Shown piece by piece: positions 1-7,818 of a DNA stretch of 64,000 nucleotides (position 1 is the first letter of the stretch; every line of letters begins with the position of its first letter). The stretch is taken from assembly GCA_014332815.1 (NCBI GenBank), contig JACSZT010000008.1, forward strand, positions 27,866 through 91,865. Direction: 5' to 3'. The stretch comes from Weissella confusa. GTDB lineage: Bacteria > Bacillota > Bacilli > Lactobacillales > Lactobacillaceae. Position numbers and translations under genes: made by a program. A model generated the notes under the pieces. It searched no databases and was not told the DNA's origin. It saw nothing but the letters and a program-made list of their open reading frames with translations.

Positions 1-95
1 CACCGGTAGGGCTCGGCCCTGTTCCACCTGCAAAAACACCCAGAAATCACGCCGTTTTAAGCTAAAATCCGGGTTTTGAAAAATTTTCGGGGTGC

Positions 96-111
96 GGTAC
101 CTCTCGGTGCC
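96..111 (+). promoter_or_regulatory. Hairpin in the leader of the first gene
   Basis: GGTACC, a TCTC loop and GGTGCC can form a six-pair stem with one G-U pair just upstream of the DMT transporter gene. Further upstream (positions 7-20) AGGGC-TCG-GCCCT forms another small stem. The 131 bases before the gene contain no convincing reading frame. I could not match them to a known riboswitch class, and the window starts inside this element, so its class stays open. Confidence 0.3.
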
Positions 112-131
112 AAAAAAGCCTGTCCATAATC

Positions 132-1067
132 TTGACATCAGCGCCGTTTTATCTATTAGGATTATTAGGTGGCTTTGCGGTTTCAAACCAAAGCCCAATT
201 AACGCGCGTTTGGGTGGTGCATTGAAGTCACCATTTCGCGCGGCATTCTTGAGTTTTTCACTGGGTGTGATTTTCTTAGGAGCTATTGCATTTATTCAAA
301 ACCCACATTTCTTGGGCGATATTATTGCGTTAACTAAGACAAACCAACCATGGTGGGTCTACTCAGCGGGAATCTTCTCGATGCTTTATCAAACATCAAA
401 CATTTTGCTGTTCAAGAATGTTGGTGCGGTTAAGACGGTTGTCCTACCAACGTTAGGACAAGTTGTGATGTCAATGATGATCCAAACCCTGGGTTGGGTC
501 GGTGCAGAAACCGTTGCGTTGACAGCTGTGAAGGTCATCGGCGTCATCTTAGTTATGATTGGTGTATTGGTTGCGGTTGTCTTGAGCGCGCGTTTGGAAA
601 ACAAGAACGGATCAGCGCCGACCGGGTCAATTTTCTGGCACGTTTGGGGAATTTTGACAGGAATGTTCGCGTCATTCCAACAAGCCATTACCGGACATTT
701 GGGTCACTTGTTGGGTGCGCCAGTTGATGGTGCCTTTGTGTCGTTCGTTGGTGCGTTGATTTTGCTAACAATTTTAGTTGCCATAAAAGAACGACCATTC
801 TTTAATCGAGAAGGTATGAAGGCAGCACCATGGTGGGCCTTCCTGGGCGGTATTCCTGGATCACTATTCGTGTTCTTCATTGGAATCGTTGTGCCAGTGC
901 TTGGACCGGGTATGGGTGCCATCCTTGGTTTGATGGGTATGTTAATCGGAACCATCATCGTGCAACAATTTGGCTGGTATCAATCAGTTAAAAAGCGCGT
1001 TAACTACATGCAAATTCTCGGCATCATTATTATGGTTGTCGGTGTTGCATTAATTCAATTAGTCTAG
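132..1067 (+). CDS. DMT-family transporter of the YdcZ (DUF606) type, duplicated domain
   Basis: The 311-residue protein is almost entirely hydrophobic, with about ten predicted membrane segments. It reads as two tandem halves of roughly 150 residues. The N-terminal half opens with a Gly-rich segment followed by a SNQSPINARLG motif typical of the DUF606/YdcZ branch of the drug/metabolite transporter superfamily. The substrate is unknown. The start codon is TTG and no strong ribosome site precedes it, so an upstream regulatory element or a different start is possible. It is a single-gene unit closed by a terminator at 1080. The family assignment is fairly firm; the function is only inferred to be small-molecule export or import. 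Confidence 0.75.
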   Translation: MTSAPFYLLGLLGGFAVSNQSPINARLGGALKSPFRAAFLSFSLGVIFLGAIAFIQNPHFLGDIIALTKTNQPWWVYSAGIFSMLYQTSNILLFKNVGAVKTVVLPTLGQVVMSMMIQTLGWVGAETVALTAVKVIGVILVMIGVLVAVVLSARLENKNGSAPTGSIFWHVWGILTGMFASFQQAITGHLGHLLGAPVDGAFVSFVGALILLTILVAIKERPFFNREGMKAAPWWAFLGGIPGSLFVFFIGIVVPVLGPGMGAILGLMGMLIGTIIVQQFGWYQSVKKRVNYMQILGIIIMVVGVALIQLV

Positions 1068-1079
1068 AAATAACATTCG

Positions 1080-1112
1080 GCCAGTAGGTGATTAATCATC
1101 TGCTGGCTTTTT
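1080..1112 (+). terminator. Rho-independent terminator
   Basis: A 12-pair stem (GCCAGTAGGTGA with TCATCTGCTGGC, loop TTAA, one G-U pair) is followed by TTTTT. It closes the DMT gene. Confidence 0.85.
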
Positions 1113-1116
1113 GTGT

Positions 1117-1146
1117 TTGACACGTTTGGATTCTCCTACATATAAT
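1117..1146 (+). promoter_or_regulatory. Promoter of the flavoprotein gene
   Basis: A consensus -35 TTGACA (1117-1122) and a consensus -10 TATAAT (1141-1146) are separated by 18 bases. The start codon lies 33 bases downstream with AGAGGA as ribosome site. Confidence 0.85.
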
Positions 1147-1179
1147 TAACTTACTATTAGAAAATAAGAGGACGATTAA

Positions 1180-2535
1180 ATGACCAACGTACAGACAGAG
1201 ATGTTGATCATTGGTGGAAGTGATGCTGGTATTTCAGCTGCACTACGCGCCCGTGAACTGAATGGCACGATTAAAATCACAATGATTTTGGCAGATGAAT
1301 TCCCAAACTTGTCGATTTGTGGGATTCCATATGCAGTCAGTAAAGAAGTGACCCAGTGGCAGAATTTAGCGCATCGAACGGTTGATGATTTGAAGGCGTA
1401 TGACATCGATTTTTACATGAATACCTGGGCAACGGCCATTGATGCAGCGAATCACACCGTGACTGCGATGCGCGGTGGCGACCAATTGACATTTACGTAC
1501 GACAAGTTGATGGTTGGTACTGGTGCGGTGCCTAAGGAATTGCCGATTGCCGGTGAAGGCGCCGGTATTCATGTACTGCATACAATGGGCGATTTCTTTG
1601 ATATTGAAGCACAATTGGTGCAACATCAACCTAAGCGCGCAGCAATCGTTGGCGCGGGTTACGTGGGTATCGAAATGGCAGAAGCGTTGACGCGACGTGA
1701 TGTTTCGGTGACGTTGGTACAACGTGGGTATGAGGTGTTATCGACGGTTGAACCCGATTTGGGTGCTTCTGTACATGATGCATTGACCGATAATGGTGTC
1801 ACGGTGTTAACTGATGAAACGATTACTGAAATTCAAGCAACGGAAGCCGGGTACCACCTAATCGGGTCAACGACGGATGACACGTTCGATTTTGTCTTGG
1901 TTGTTGTGGGTGTACGACCAAACAGTGAGTTGTTGGTTAATGCTGGTGCGACCGTTACTGATCAAAACGCGGTAGTGGTTGATGACCAAATGCGTACGAA
2001 CCTGCCCGATGTGTATGCAGCAGGTGATTTGGTTCAAACGAAGCACCGCCTATTAGGTGCGACATATTTGCCGCTAGGTACGACGGCGCATAAACAAGGT
2101 CGCGTCGCCGGTGCTAATATTGTGGGTCGTGAGTCACATTTTGCAGGAATCATTGGCTCGCAGGTTTTGCGCGCGTTTGACGTGATTGTCGCTCGAACTG
2201 GCTTGTTGCCAAACGAAGCAACTGTAGCTGGCTTTACGGCAATCACGACAACTGCGGTCGTAGATGATCACAAGGGTTATTTCCCAGGTGCTGAAAAAAT
2301 GACGATTCGTGTGACTGCAGACAAAGATTCACACAAGATTTTAGGTGCCCAATTGGTGGGTAAGTATGGTAGCGAAGTGGCGAAACGCGCGGATGTCTTT
2401 GCAACCGCAATTTATAACGGCATGACGGTTGAGGCGTTTAGCGACTTAGATTTGACGTATTCGCCAGTTGTTGGTGCACCTTGGGATGCTGTTCAAGCGG
2501 CTGTCCAAGTGTTAGAAGCTGAATTATTGAAGTAG
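1180..2535 (+). CDS. FAD-dependent NADH oxidase / CoA-disulfide reductase-like protein
   Basis: The 451-residue cytoplasmic flavoprotein belongs to the class of pyridine nucleotide-disulfide oxidoreductases that includes NADH oxidases, NADH peroxidases and CoA-disulfide reductases. A Rossmann FAD motif (IIGGSDAGISAA) lies at residues 10-21. The single redox cysteine is seen at about residue 47 in SICGIPY, close to the NCGLPY context of CoA-disulfide reductases. A second dinucleotide fold (AIVGAGYVGIEMAEAL) near residue 155 binds NAD(P)H. The YAAGDL motif near residue 280 contacts FAD, and the C-terminal dimerisation domain is complete. It has its own promoter and terminator, so it is monocistronic. 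The likely role is oxygen, peroxide or disulfide reduction in an aerotolerant anaerobe. The exact acceptor cannot be told from sequence. Confidence 0.85.
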   Translation: MTNVQTEMLIIGGSDAGISAALRARELNGTIKITMILADEFPNLSICGIPYAVSKEVTQWQNLAHRTVDDLKAYDIDFYMNTWATAIDAANHTVTAMRGGDQLTFTYDKLMVGTGAVPKELPIAGEGAGIHVLHTMGDFFDIEAQLVQHQPKRAAIVGAGYVGIEMAEALTRRDVSVTLVQRGYEVLSTVEPDLGASVHDALTDNGVTVLTDETITEIQATEAGYHLIGSTTDDTFDFVLVVVGVRPNSELLVNAGATVTDQNAVVVDDQMRTNLPDVYAAGDLVQTKHRLLGATYLPLGTTAHKQGRVAGANIVGRESHFAGIIGSQVLRAFDVIVARTGLLPNEATVAGFTAITTTAVVDDHKGYFPGAEKMTIRVTADKDSHKILGAQLVGKYGSEVAKRADVFATAIYNGMTVEAFSDLDLTYSPVVGAPWDAVQAAVQVLEAELLK

Positions 2536-2537
2536 AC

Positions 2538-2568
2538 GAAAAAAGAGCGATTTAGTCGCTCTTTTTTT
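2538..2568. terminator. Bidirectional terminator between convergent genes
   Basis: AAAAAAGAGCGA, loop TTTAG and TCGCTCTTTTTTT form a symmetric A/T-flanked hairpin. It serves the flavoprotein gene on the plus strand and overlaps the end of the gene on the minus strand. Confidence 0.85.
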
Positions 2569-3481
2569 ACGCCGTAATATTAGTCACCACCAGTTTTTTC
2601 TTGCTGGCACGGTGGAGCGGAATGGTGATGTTTGATGGTGGTACACCCAGCCAGGCATACAGTTGATGGTCTAAACGCATGGTCGAGGACGAGCGAATAC
2701 GACCACTAATCCATAATGTTGTCGCAAAAATGATTAAGGAGATGCCGATGATAAAACCGGCCAGATAAAACGTCCAATTTGAGACATCCCCAACTGGCTC
2801 AAAATGAATCAAGTGTGCCAAAGTCAGGGTCAGCGTAACGGCCAAGCCACTAAACATGAGCAGTTTTAGCGTGAATGGATCAGGTTCCGAATATTCAAAA
2901 TATGTCGAGCAGACCATTTCTTTGATAACCAGGTACACACGATAACGATAGGCTTCATCATAGTTGAATTTATCGTAGTTAATCCAATTGTGGTTATGAT
3001 ACACACAAGCAATTCCCAGAAAGAGACGGTACCAAAACTCTTCGATGAAGGTGAGTTTATTTAGCGAGGCGTGAGTTTCATCTAACAACACGACCCAATC
3101 AATATCACCAGGGCCAATGCTGGTTGGCATCTTAGAAAACTGTTCACGAAATTGTTCGGGAGTTAGGCCGTGTGTTTTTTGCATAAAAATATGCACAAGC
3201 TGTCCGTGCTCACCAAAAACTTGTTCCGTTTGATCTTTGAATTGGGCGATTTGTTCAGTGCGAACAGCAGCTGTCTGCAACTCAAGTTTTTTAATCCCGA
3301 AAAGTGTCATTGGTTTTGGATATTTTTTGGGATGGGTAACAGAGCAGAACGTCAGGATGTTTGACTGTTTGTCATAACACACCGGACGCCAAATACCGGT
3401 CAATTCAAATTGGATGTTGCCGTTGGGCATCGTGTCATATGTTTCATCATAAGTAGCGTCGAATTGCGTTGCATGTTGCAT
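2567..3481 (-). CDS. Hypothetical protein with two C-terminal membrane segments
   Basis: I do not recognise this 304-residue protein. The N-terminal ~210 residues are soluble and rich in Gln, Phe and Tyr. Two hydrophobic segments follow near residues 218-240 and 250-275, ending in a short basic C-terminus. The start was placed at the ATG preceded by GTGGAGGT seven bases upstream; the frame stays open upstream as far as a TTG at 3592, but no ribosome site supports that start. It stands alone between terminators. A membrane-anchored cytoplasmic domain is the only safe description. Confidence 0.6.
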   Translation of the reverse strand: MQHATQFDATYDETYDTMPNGNIQFELTGIWRPVCYDKQSNILTFCSVTHPKKYPKPMTLFGIKKLELQTAAVRTEQIAQFKDQTEQVFGEHGQLVHIFMQKTHGLTPEQFREQFSKMPTSIGPGDIDWVVLLDETHASLNKLTFIEEFWYRLFLGIACVYHNHNWINYDKFNYDEAYRYRVYLVIKEMVCSTYFEYSEPDPFTLKLLMFSGLAVTLTLTLAHLIHFEPVGDVSNWTFYLAGFIIGISLIIFATTLWISGRIRSSSTMRLDHQLYAWLGVPPSNITIPLHRASKKKLVVTNITA

Positions 3482-3596
3482 GATACTGACCTCCACCTGC
3501 AGTATACGACACCGAGTTTTACAAAGCAGTTTGAGGTCCTGTCTTTCCTGTATTTGGCAGATGACGGACTGCTCTGGAGAAGTTCTTTTCAAATAT

Positions 3597-3624
3597 AAAA
3601 AGCGAGCTACTAGAGCTCGCTTTG
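3597..3624 (-). terminator. Terminator of the lysR-monooxygenase unit
   Basis: AAAGCGAGCT and AGCTCGCTTT flank a five-base loop. Read on the minus strand, the stem is followed by a T-rich stretch. Confidence 0.75.
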
Positions 3625-3957
3625 TTACTTACGAATAAATGACTGGTCAGATGCCGGCACGCCGTCCTTATCGCTAATGAAGCGTTCCACACGCATGTGC
3701 AAATCGTATTTCTCTCGGAATTGCGCAATTTCAGCCATCATTGGTGACGTGTGGTGCGTATCAATAGCTGCCTGATCGTGCCATGCATCAATTAACAAGA
3801 TTTTTTCTGGGTCATCAAGCGGTTGAAAATATTCATAACGCTCGTTGCCTGGGGTAGCTCGAATGCGATCGACAACGCCGGATTCGGTCATTTCTTTAGC
3901 GAATGCTTGAGCTGCACCATTTTCACCAGTGTAGTACAAGTTTACTGTAATGCTCAT
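3625..3957 (-). CDS. Antibiotic biosynthesis monooxygenase (ABM) domain protein
   Basis: The 110-residue protein has the size and fold signature of the dimeric alpha+beta ABM family. An N-terminal beta strand (ITVNLYYTG) leads into a helix, and a central IDAWHDQAAIDTHH segment matches the family's W-x-x-x-x-A-x-x-x-H pattern. Such proteins oxidise quinol-like or phenolic compounds without a cofactor, or degrade small aromatics. The start at the second in-frame ATG is chosen because AAGGGGGG precedes it; a longer version would overlap the lysR end. It lies 25 bases after lysR and is probably cotranscribed with it. Together with the divergent operon it suggests a response to a reactive carbonyl or quinone. 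Confidence 0.75.
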   Translation of the reverse strand: MSITVNLYYTGENGAAQAFAKEMTESGVVDRIRATPGNERYEYFQPLDDPEKILLIDAWHDQAAIDTHHTSPMMAEIAQFREKYDLHMRVERFISDKDGVPASDQSFIRK

Positions 3958-3982
3958 GTTTAATCCCCCCTTGTACTCGCTA

Positions 3983-4873
3983 TTATGACATATCACGAGG
4001 TGTGTTCGTCAATTCATCTTCTAGAAAACGAATAAATTCTTCGTGAAGCGGCGACAAGAAGGGGGTGTGATTCCAAATCATTGAGCCAACTGAAACGTTT
4101 TTTGGTGAAAATGGTTTGAAGCGTAGTTCAGGAATGTTGATAACCCCCTCAATACCTACGAGCATAATTTGATTATCAATCATTGGATACATCCCGGCAT
4201 TGCCGATTAAGTTGTACTTGAGGCGAATGTTCAAATCTGATGCATTGAGGCCAAGTTCTTCCACTAGCGAATCGTTGAAAGAGGATTGACGTGAAATTGC
4301 TAGTGGATACTCCTTGAGCTGATCGGCGGTAATTGCTGATTCATTAGCTAGGGGATGATGTTTATTAATGATTACGCCACGGACATCTTCGTCTGGAAAG
4401 TCGAGATAGTCGTACGAGGCCTTTTGGGTGAAATCGAGCGCGAAAAGGAAATCTAGTTCGCCTTGGTTAAGCCGATCTAGTAAGTCGGTTGTGGATCCGG
4501 AAATGAACGTGAAAGTCACATTCGGATAAGCTTGTTGCATGGCTGAAATCGCCTTAATTGCGTGGTTGAAAATCTTAGTTTCCGCTGCACCAATCGTGAT
4601 GACACCGGCAATCGCGTCTTTTGACTGTAGATTGGTGACTGTCTTATCAGCGATAGCAATTAAGTCCTCGGCTTGCTTTGCCAAATAGATGCCCTCAGGG
4701 GTTAAGGAAACGGGTTTATGATCACGGTTGATAAGTGTGACACCTAATTCGGTTTCCAGCAACTTTAGCTGGCGTGATAAAGCGGGTTGCGTCACGTTGA
4801 GTTTGGTAGCTGCCGCGGTAAGTGTACCTGTGTGGGCAACCTCTAGAAAATATCGTAAAACACGTAGTTCCAT
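3983..4873 (-). CDS. LysR-family transcriptional regulator
   Basis: The 296-residue protein begins directly with the winged helix-turn-helix of LysR regulators (residues 1-60; TLTAAATKLNVTQPALSRQL is the recognition region). An effector-binding domain of the periplasmic-binding type follows (about residues 90-290). It is transcribed away from the DUF2255/aldo-keto reductase/CMD/cupin operon. The 96-base divergent region holds a TTATAG-N4-CTATAA dyad just upstream of the operon's -35 box, the usual place for activation by this family. The inducer is unknown; the neighbours point to a reactive carbonyl or aromatic compound. Confidence 0.9.
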   Translation of the reverse strand: MELRVLRYFLEVAHTGTLTAAATKLNVTQPALSRQLKLLETELGVTLINRDHKPVSLTPEGIYLAKQAEDLIAIADKTVTNLQSKDAIAGVITIGAAETKIFNHAIKAISAMQQAYPNVTFTFISGSTTDLLDRLNQGELDFLFALDFTQKASYDYLDFPDEDVRGVIINKHHPLANESAITADQLKEYPLAISRQSSFNDSLVEELGLNASDLNIRLKYNLIGNAGMYPMIDNQIMLVGIEGVINIPELRFKPFSPKNVSVGSMIWNHTPFLSPLHEEFIRFLEDELTNTPRDMS

Positions 4874-4887
4874 ATCATTACCTTTCG

Positions 4888-4903
4888 TTATAGTTATCTA
4901 TAA
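4888..4903. promoter_or_regulatory. Candidate LysR binding site in the divergent region
   Basis: A perfect inverted repeat TTATAG-TTAT-CTATAA lies between lysR and the divergent operon, ten bases upstream of the operon's -35 box. Its position and dyad fit a LysR-type regulatory site. No binding data are available. Confidence 0.5.
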
Positions 4904-4913
4904 ATACAAAGCA

Positions 4914-4943
4914 TTGGTAATGATGATTATAGCGCAATATACT
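4914..4943 (+). promoter_or_regulatory. Promoter of the DUF2255-AKR-CMD-cupin operon
   Basis: A -35-like TTGGTA (4914-4919) and a -10 TATACT (4938-4943) are separated by 18 bases. The weak -35 fits activator dependence. Confidence 0.6.
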
Positions 4944-4969
4944 GGAGGCATAAAGTAGTGGAGGTGGAA

Positions 4970-5353
4970 ATGATGACATTAACAGCAACACAACAAGAAA
5001 TGTTTGCGCAGGCCGATGATTTTCATATCGCGCCTTATCGTGCCGACGGTAAAACGCCTGGCACGTTAACGTGGATTTGGTCCGTCGTGGTTGATGGCGA
5101 ACTATATGTGCGCGCTTGGAATGGTCAACGCTCACGTTGGTACAATGCTGCCAAAGACCAAGGTGCCGGCAAAATTATGATTGCCGGGGACGAATACACG
5201 GTTGCATTCGAACTTGTGCCAGTCGCTGATCATGAAGCATTGCAAGATCAAATTGATGACGCCTACCGGACGAAATACGCGGGTAGCCAATACATGCCAC
5301 CGATGATTGCTGACGGGCCACGAAATGCAACGGTGCGTGTGATTCTTAAATAA
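4970..5353 (+). CDS. DUF2255 family protein
   Basis: The 127-residue protein contains the W-x-V-V-V-D-G-E-L-Y-V-R-A-W-N-G-x-x-S-R-W-Y-N-A segment typical of DUF2255, a small split-barrel-like family whose fold resembles flavin-binding pyridoxamine-oxidase-like proteins. No biochemical role is established. The start is the ATG after GGAGGTGG; an adjacent ATG three bases on is equally possible. First gene of a four-gene operon, followed 15 bases later by the aldo-keto reductase start region. Confidence 0.75.
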   Translation: MMTLTATQQEMFAQADDFHIAPYRADGKTPGTLTWIWSVVVDGELYVRAWNGQRSRWYNAAKDQGAGKIMIAGDEYTVAFELVPVADHEALQDQIDDAYRTKYAGSQYMPPMIADGPRNATVRVILK

Positions 5354-5390
5354 ACGGAGGACATTAGTATGACGATTTGAAACCTATACT

Positions 5391-6233
5391 TTGAACAATG
5401 GCGTTAAGATTCCGAAGATTGGGTTCGGGACTTGGATGATTGAAGATAATGATGATGCCGCCAAGGCAGTCGAGACAGCCATTAAAGTTGGTTACTGTCA
5501 CATCGATACTGCCGAAGCGTACGGCAATGAAATTGGTGTAGGTCGTGGTGTTCGCAACGCCGGTGTGCCACGTGAAGACATATTTGTCACGACAAAGTTG
5601 CAAGCTGAATTTAAGAGCTACGAAGAGGCAGTCGCTGCAATTGATCGTTCACTAAACGATTTGAATCTCGATTACATCAACATGATGATTATTCACTCAC
5701 CAAAACCTTGGGTTGAATTCCAAAATGATGAGCGTTTCTTTGAAGGGAATTTGGCAGCCTGGCGTGCGCTATCTGAAGCTCAAGCTGCTGGTAAGATTCG
5801 TGCTATCGGTGTGTCGAACTTCGATGAAATCGACTTGCAGAATATTCTGGATAACAGTGATGTGAAGCCGGCGGTTGATCAAGTTTTGGCGCACATTGGT
5901 AACGTACCATTTAGCGTGTTTGAGTACGCCCAAAAGAATGACATTCAAATTGAAGCCTACTCACCATTTGGTCACGGTGAAATGTTGAAAAACAAAAACT
6001 TGCAACAAATGGCGAATAAGTACGGCGTTTCCGTCGCGCAATTGGGTATTCGCTACTTATTGCAACTGAACACATTGCCATTGCCAAAAGCAACGTCTGA
6101 AGCACACATGACGGCTAATGCAACAGTGGACTTCACGATTTCTGATGACGATATGGCCATGTTAAACAAAGTAACGTTTAATGATTATGGTGAATTTAGT
6201 GGGTTCCCAGTTTACGGTGGCACTTTGGATTAG
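5391..6233 (+). CDS. Aldo/keto reductase with a frameshifted N-terminus
   Basis: The protein is a (beta/alpha)8 NADPH-dependent carbonyl reductase. The catalytic tetrad is visible: Asp and Tyr in HIDTAEAYGNE, Lys in FVTTKL, His in NMMIIHSP. The NADP-binding C-terminal end is present, although the usual basic motif is weak. The expected start (ATG at 5369, five bases after CGGAGGA) runs into a stop after three codons. Removing one T from the run at 5376-5378 restores the typical opening M-T-I-E-T-Y-T-L-N-N-G-V. As it stands, translation would have to begin at the TTG at 5391, which lacks a ribosome site and would lose eight residues. The gene is therefore probably impaired, or the base is an error. 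Confidence 0.8.
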   Translation: MNNGVKIPKIGFGTWMIEDNDDAAKAVETAIKVGYCHIDTAEAYGNEIGVGRGVRNAGVPREDIFVTTKLQAEFKSYEEAVAAIDRSLNDLNLDYINMMIIHSPKPWVEFQNDERFFEGNLAAWRALSEAQAAGKIRAIGVSNFDEIDLQNILDNSDVKPAVDQVLAHIGNVPFSVFEYAQKNDIQIEAYSPFGHGEMLKNKNLQQMANKYGVSVAQLGIRYLLQLNTLPLPKATSEAHMTANATVDFTISDDDMAMLNKVTFNDYGEFSGFPVYGGTLD

Positions 6234-6244
6234 GGGTGATTATC

Positions 6245-6568
6245 ATGACGGAAAAAGTAACGGCAGGACATGACGCACTTGGTGAATTTGCACCAAAGTT
6301 TGCGGAGCTTAATGACGATGTATTGTTTGGTCAAGTCTGGTCACGTGAAGCTGAATTGTCAGCCCGTGATCGTTCATTAACGACAATTACGGCATTGATT
6401 TCAACTGGCGCTTTTGAGCAATTACCCTTTCACATGGCAAAGGCCAAGGATAATGGCTTGACTGCTGATGAAGTGGCTGAAATTATTACACAATTGGCCT
6501 TCTACGTTGGTTGGCCAAAGGCGTGGTCAGCATTTAACATTGCAAAAGAAGTATTCGGAGAAAAGTAA
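6245..6568 (+). CDS. Carboxymuconolactone decarboxylase (CMD) family protein
   Basis: The 107-residue protein is the all-helical CMD fold. It carries S-A-R-D-R-S-L-T-T-I-T-A-L followed by H-M-A-K-A-K-D-N-G-L-T, the pattern of gamma-carboxymuconolactone decarboxylase-like proteins. It lacks the CxxC pair of AhpD, so peroxidase activity is unlikely. AGGGGTGA precedes the chosen ATG. Its stop codon overlaps the cupin start by one base, so the two are translationally coupled. CMD plus cupin plus aldo/keto reductase is a recurrent bacterial gene set of unclear substrate. Confidence 0.8.
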   Translation: MTEKVTAGHDALGEFAPKFAELNDDVLFGQVWSREAELSARDRSLTTITALISTGAFEQLPFHMAKAKDNGLTADEVAEIITQLAFYVGWPKAWSAFNIAKEVFGEK

Positions 6569-6972
6569 TGGCGAAGTACGAAGAGATTAAGCAAGGAACG
6601 ATTTTCCCGGCTGGTGTTTTGAATCCATACGGTGAATTCTTCGTTGGCGATACGTATCTAACGAATTTGGTGACGTCACCTGATGACAAAATCGGGGTTG
6701 GATCAGTGTCATTTGAGCCGGGTTCACGTAATAACTGGCACATTCACCATGATGGTTATCAAATTTTACTTGTCACAGCTGGTGAAGGTTGGTACCAAGA
6801 AGAAGGGCAACCAGCGCAATCATTGAAAGCTGGTGATACGATTGTAACCAAAGATGGCGTGAGGCACTGGCACGGGGCCAAGAAGGACAGTTGGTTTGAG
6901 CACATCGCGATTACCGCGGGAACACCTGAATGGCTTGAGCCTGTTTCTGACGAACTATATGATGCCTTGTAA
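6568..6972 (+). CDS. Cupin-domain protein
   Basis: The 134-residue single-domain cupin has both conserved motifs. Motif 1 is W-H-I-H-H-D-G-Y-Q-I-L-L-V-T-A-G-E-G (residues 50-67), with three metal-ligand candidates. Motif 2 is A-G-D-T-I-V-T-K-D-G-V-R-H-W-H-G (about residues 87-102). A bound divalent metal is expected. It is the last gene of the operon and ends at a strong terminator. The family is often paired with CMD proteins; the substrate is unknown. Confidence 0.85.
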   Translation: MAKYEEIKQGTIFPAGVLNPYGEFFVGDTYLTNLVTSPDDKIGVGSVSFEPGSRNNWHIHHDGYQILLVTAGEGWYQEEGQPAQSLKAGDTIVTKDGVRHWHGAKKDSWFEHIAITAGTPEWLEPVSDELYDAL

Positions 6973-6981
6973 TTAACGATT

Positions 6982-7012
6982 AACGTCTATGCACTTGCGT
7001 AGACGTTTTTTT
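6982..7012 (+). terminator. Terminator of the AKR-CMD-cupin operon
   Basis: AACGTCTA, a ten-base loop, TAGACGTT and a run of seven T. Confidence 0.85.
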
Positions 7013-7084
7013 GCATACAAGAAAATTTTTGCCACGTACCTGGAAGGTATACCGGATAGGTGAGTGATGAGAAATCGTCTCCAT

Positions 7085-7110
7085 TAAACATGTTAATATT
7101 TTCATGTTTA
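7085..7110 (+). promoter_or_regulatory. Inverted repeat immediately before the cadD ribosome site
   Basis: TAAACATG, a ten-base spacer and CATGTTTA form a perfect eight-pair repeat that abuts the GGAAGGGG ribosome site. It could be an operator for a metal regulator encoded elsewhere or an RNA hairpin that affects translation. Confidence 0.4.
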
Positions 7111-7126
7111 GGAAGGGGATGAACAG

Positions 7127-7735
7127 ATGGTTAGTACAATCGTGTCTACGACGATTCTTTATTGGACGACTGCGATCGACTTGCTATTAATTTTGTTGAC
7201 GTTATTTGCCATGTATCCTAGGAAAACAGAACACCGTCAGATTTTGATTGGACAGGTAATAGGATCAACAATTTTGGTAACGGTACCGATGCTGTTTGCG
7301 TTTGTTTTCAAATGTATACCGGCGGATTGGGTACTTGGATTTTTTGGGTTTGTGCCAATTGCGTTCGGTATTCGTTACTTGTTTGCGGCATGTGAGGCAG
7401 ATGAAAATGCACTCAAGATTGCGCGAGAACGCGAAGATAAATCACTCGTCTTAACGATGATGATAATTGCGTTGTCTAGCTGCTTACCAGATAATATCGG
7501 ATTATTTACGCCTTATATGGCAACCTTATCAGCTGGTCGGTTAGCCGTGGCATTGGCAACATTTATGATTAATATCTTACTGCTAGCTTTTATTAGTCAG
7601 CGTTTGGCGAAGATCCCGAAAATTGGGGAAGTGTTTGAACGTTTTGGTCGATGGATCACGGCGTTTGTTTACATCGTACTAGGTGTGTTGGTCATTGTTG
7701 AAGCTGGCACGATTCCACATATTTTGAACTTATAA
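7127..7735 (+). CDS. cadD: CadD-family cadmium resistance transporter
   Basis: The 202-residue integral membrane protein has about five to six membrane segments and matches the CadD branch of the LysE superfamily, which exports cadmium and possibly other cations or quaternary amines. Family features seen are the FGxVPIAFGIRYL segment near residue 80 and L-S-S-C-L-P-D-N-I-G-L-F-T-P-Y near residue 120; Cys and Asp residues lie in these segments. The usual ArsR-type cadC partner is absent from this window. Strong ribosome site GGAAGGGG; single-gene unit ending at 7768. Confidence 0.8.
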   Translation: MVSTIVSTTILYWTTAIDLLLILLTLFAMYPRKTEHRQILIGQVIGSTILVTVPMLFAFVFKCIPADWVLGFFGFVPIAFGIRYLFAACEADENALKIAREREDKSLVLTMMIIALSSCLPDNIGLFTPYMATLSAGRLAVALATFMINILLLAFISQRLAKIPKIGEVFERFGRWITAFVYIVLGVLVIVEAGTIPHILNL

Positions 7736-7741
7736 CACTCT

Positions 7742-7768
7742 GACGTCCGTTTCCGTTAACGGACGTTT
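7742..7768 (+). terminator. Terminator after cadD
   Basis: ACGTCCGTT, loop, AACGGACGT and TTTT. Confidence 0.75.
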
Positions 7769-7769
7769 T

Positions 7770-7799
7770 GTTGCATATGCAACAAAAACAAGGTATGAT
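7770..7799 (+). promoter_or_regulatory. marR promoter with overlapping operator palindrome
   Basis: A -35 TTGCAT (7771-7776) and a -10 TATGAT (7794-7799) have the ideal 17-base spacing. A perfect 14-base palindrome, GTTGCATATGCAAC (7770-7783), covers the -35 box, as expected for autorepression by the MarR protein encoded next. Confidence 0.75.
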
Positions 7800-7818
7800 A
7801 GTTCATGAGGATAACAAT

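Noticed and set aside
1-60. Signal recognition particle or other stable RNA at the window start
   Set aside because: Only a short GCCCTGT...ACCTGCAA resemblance; the diagnostic conserved core is not present.
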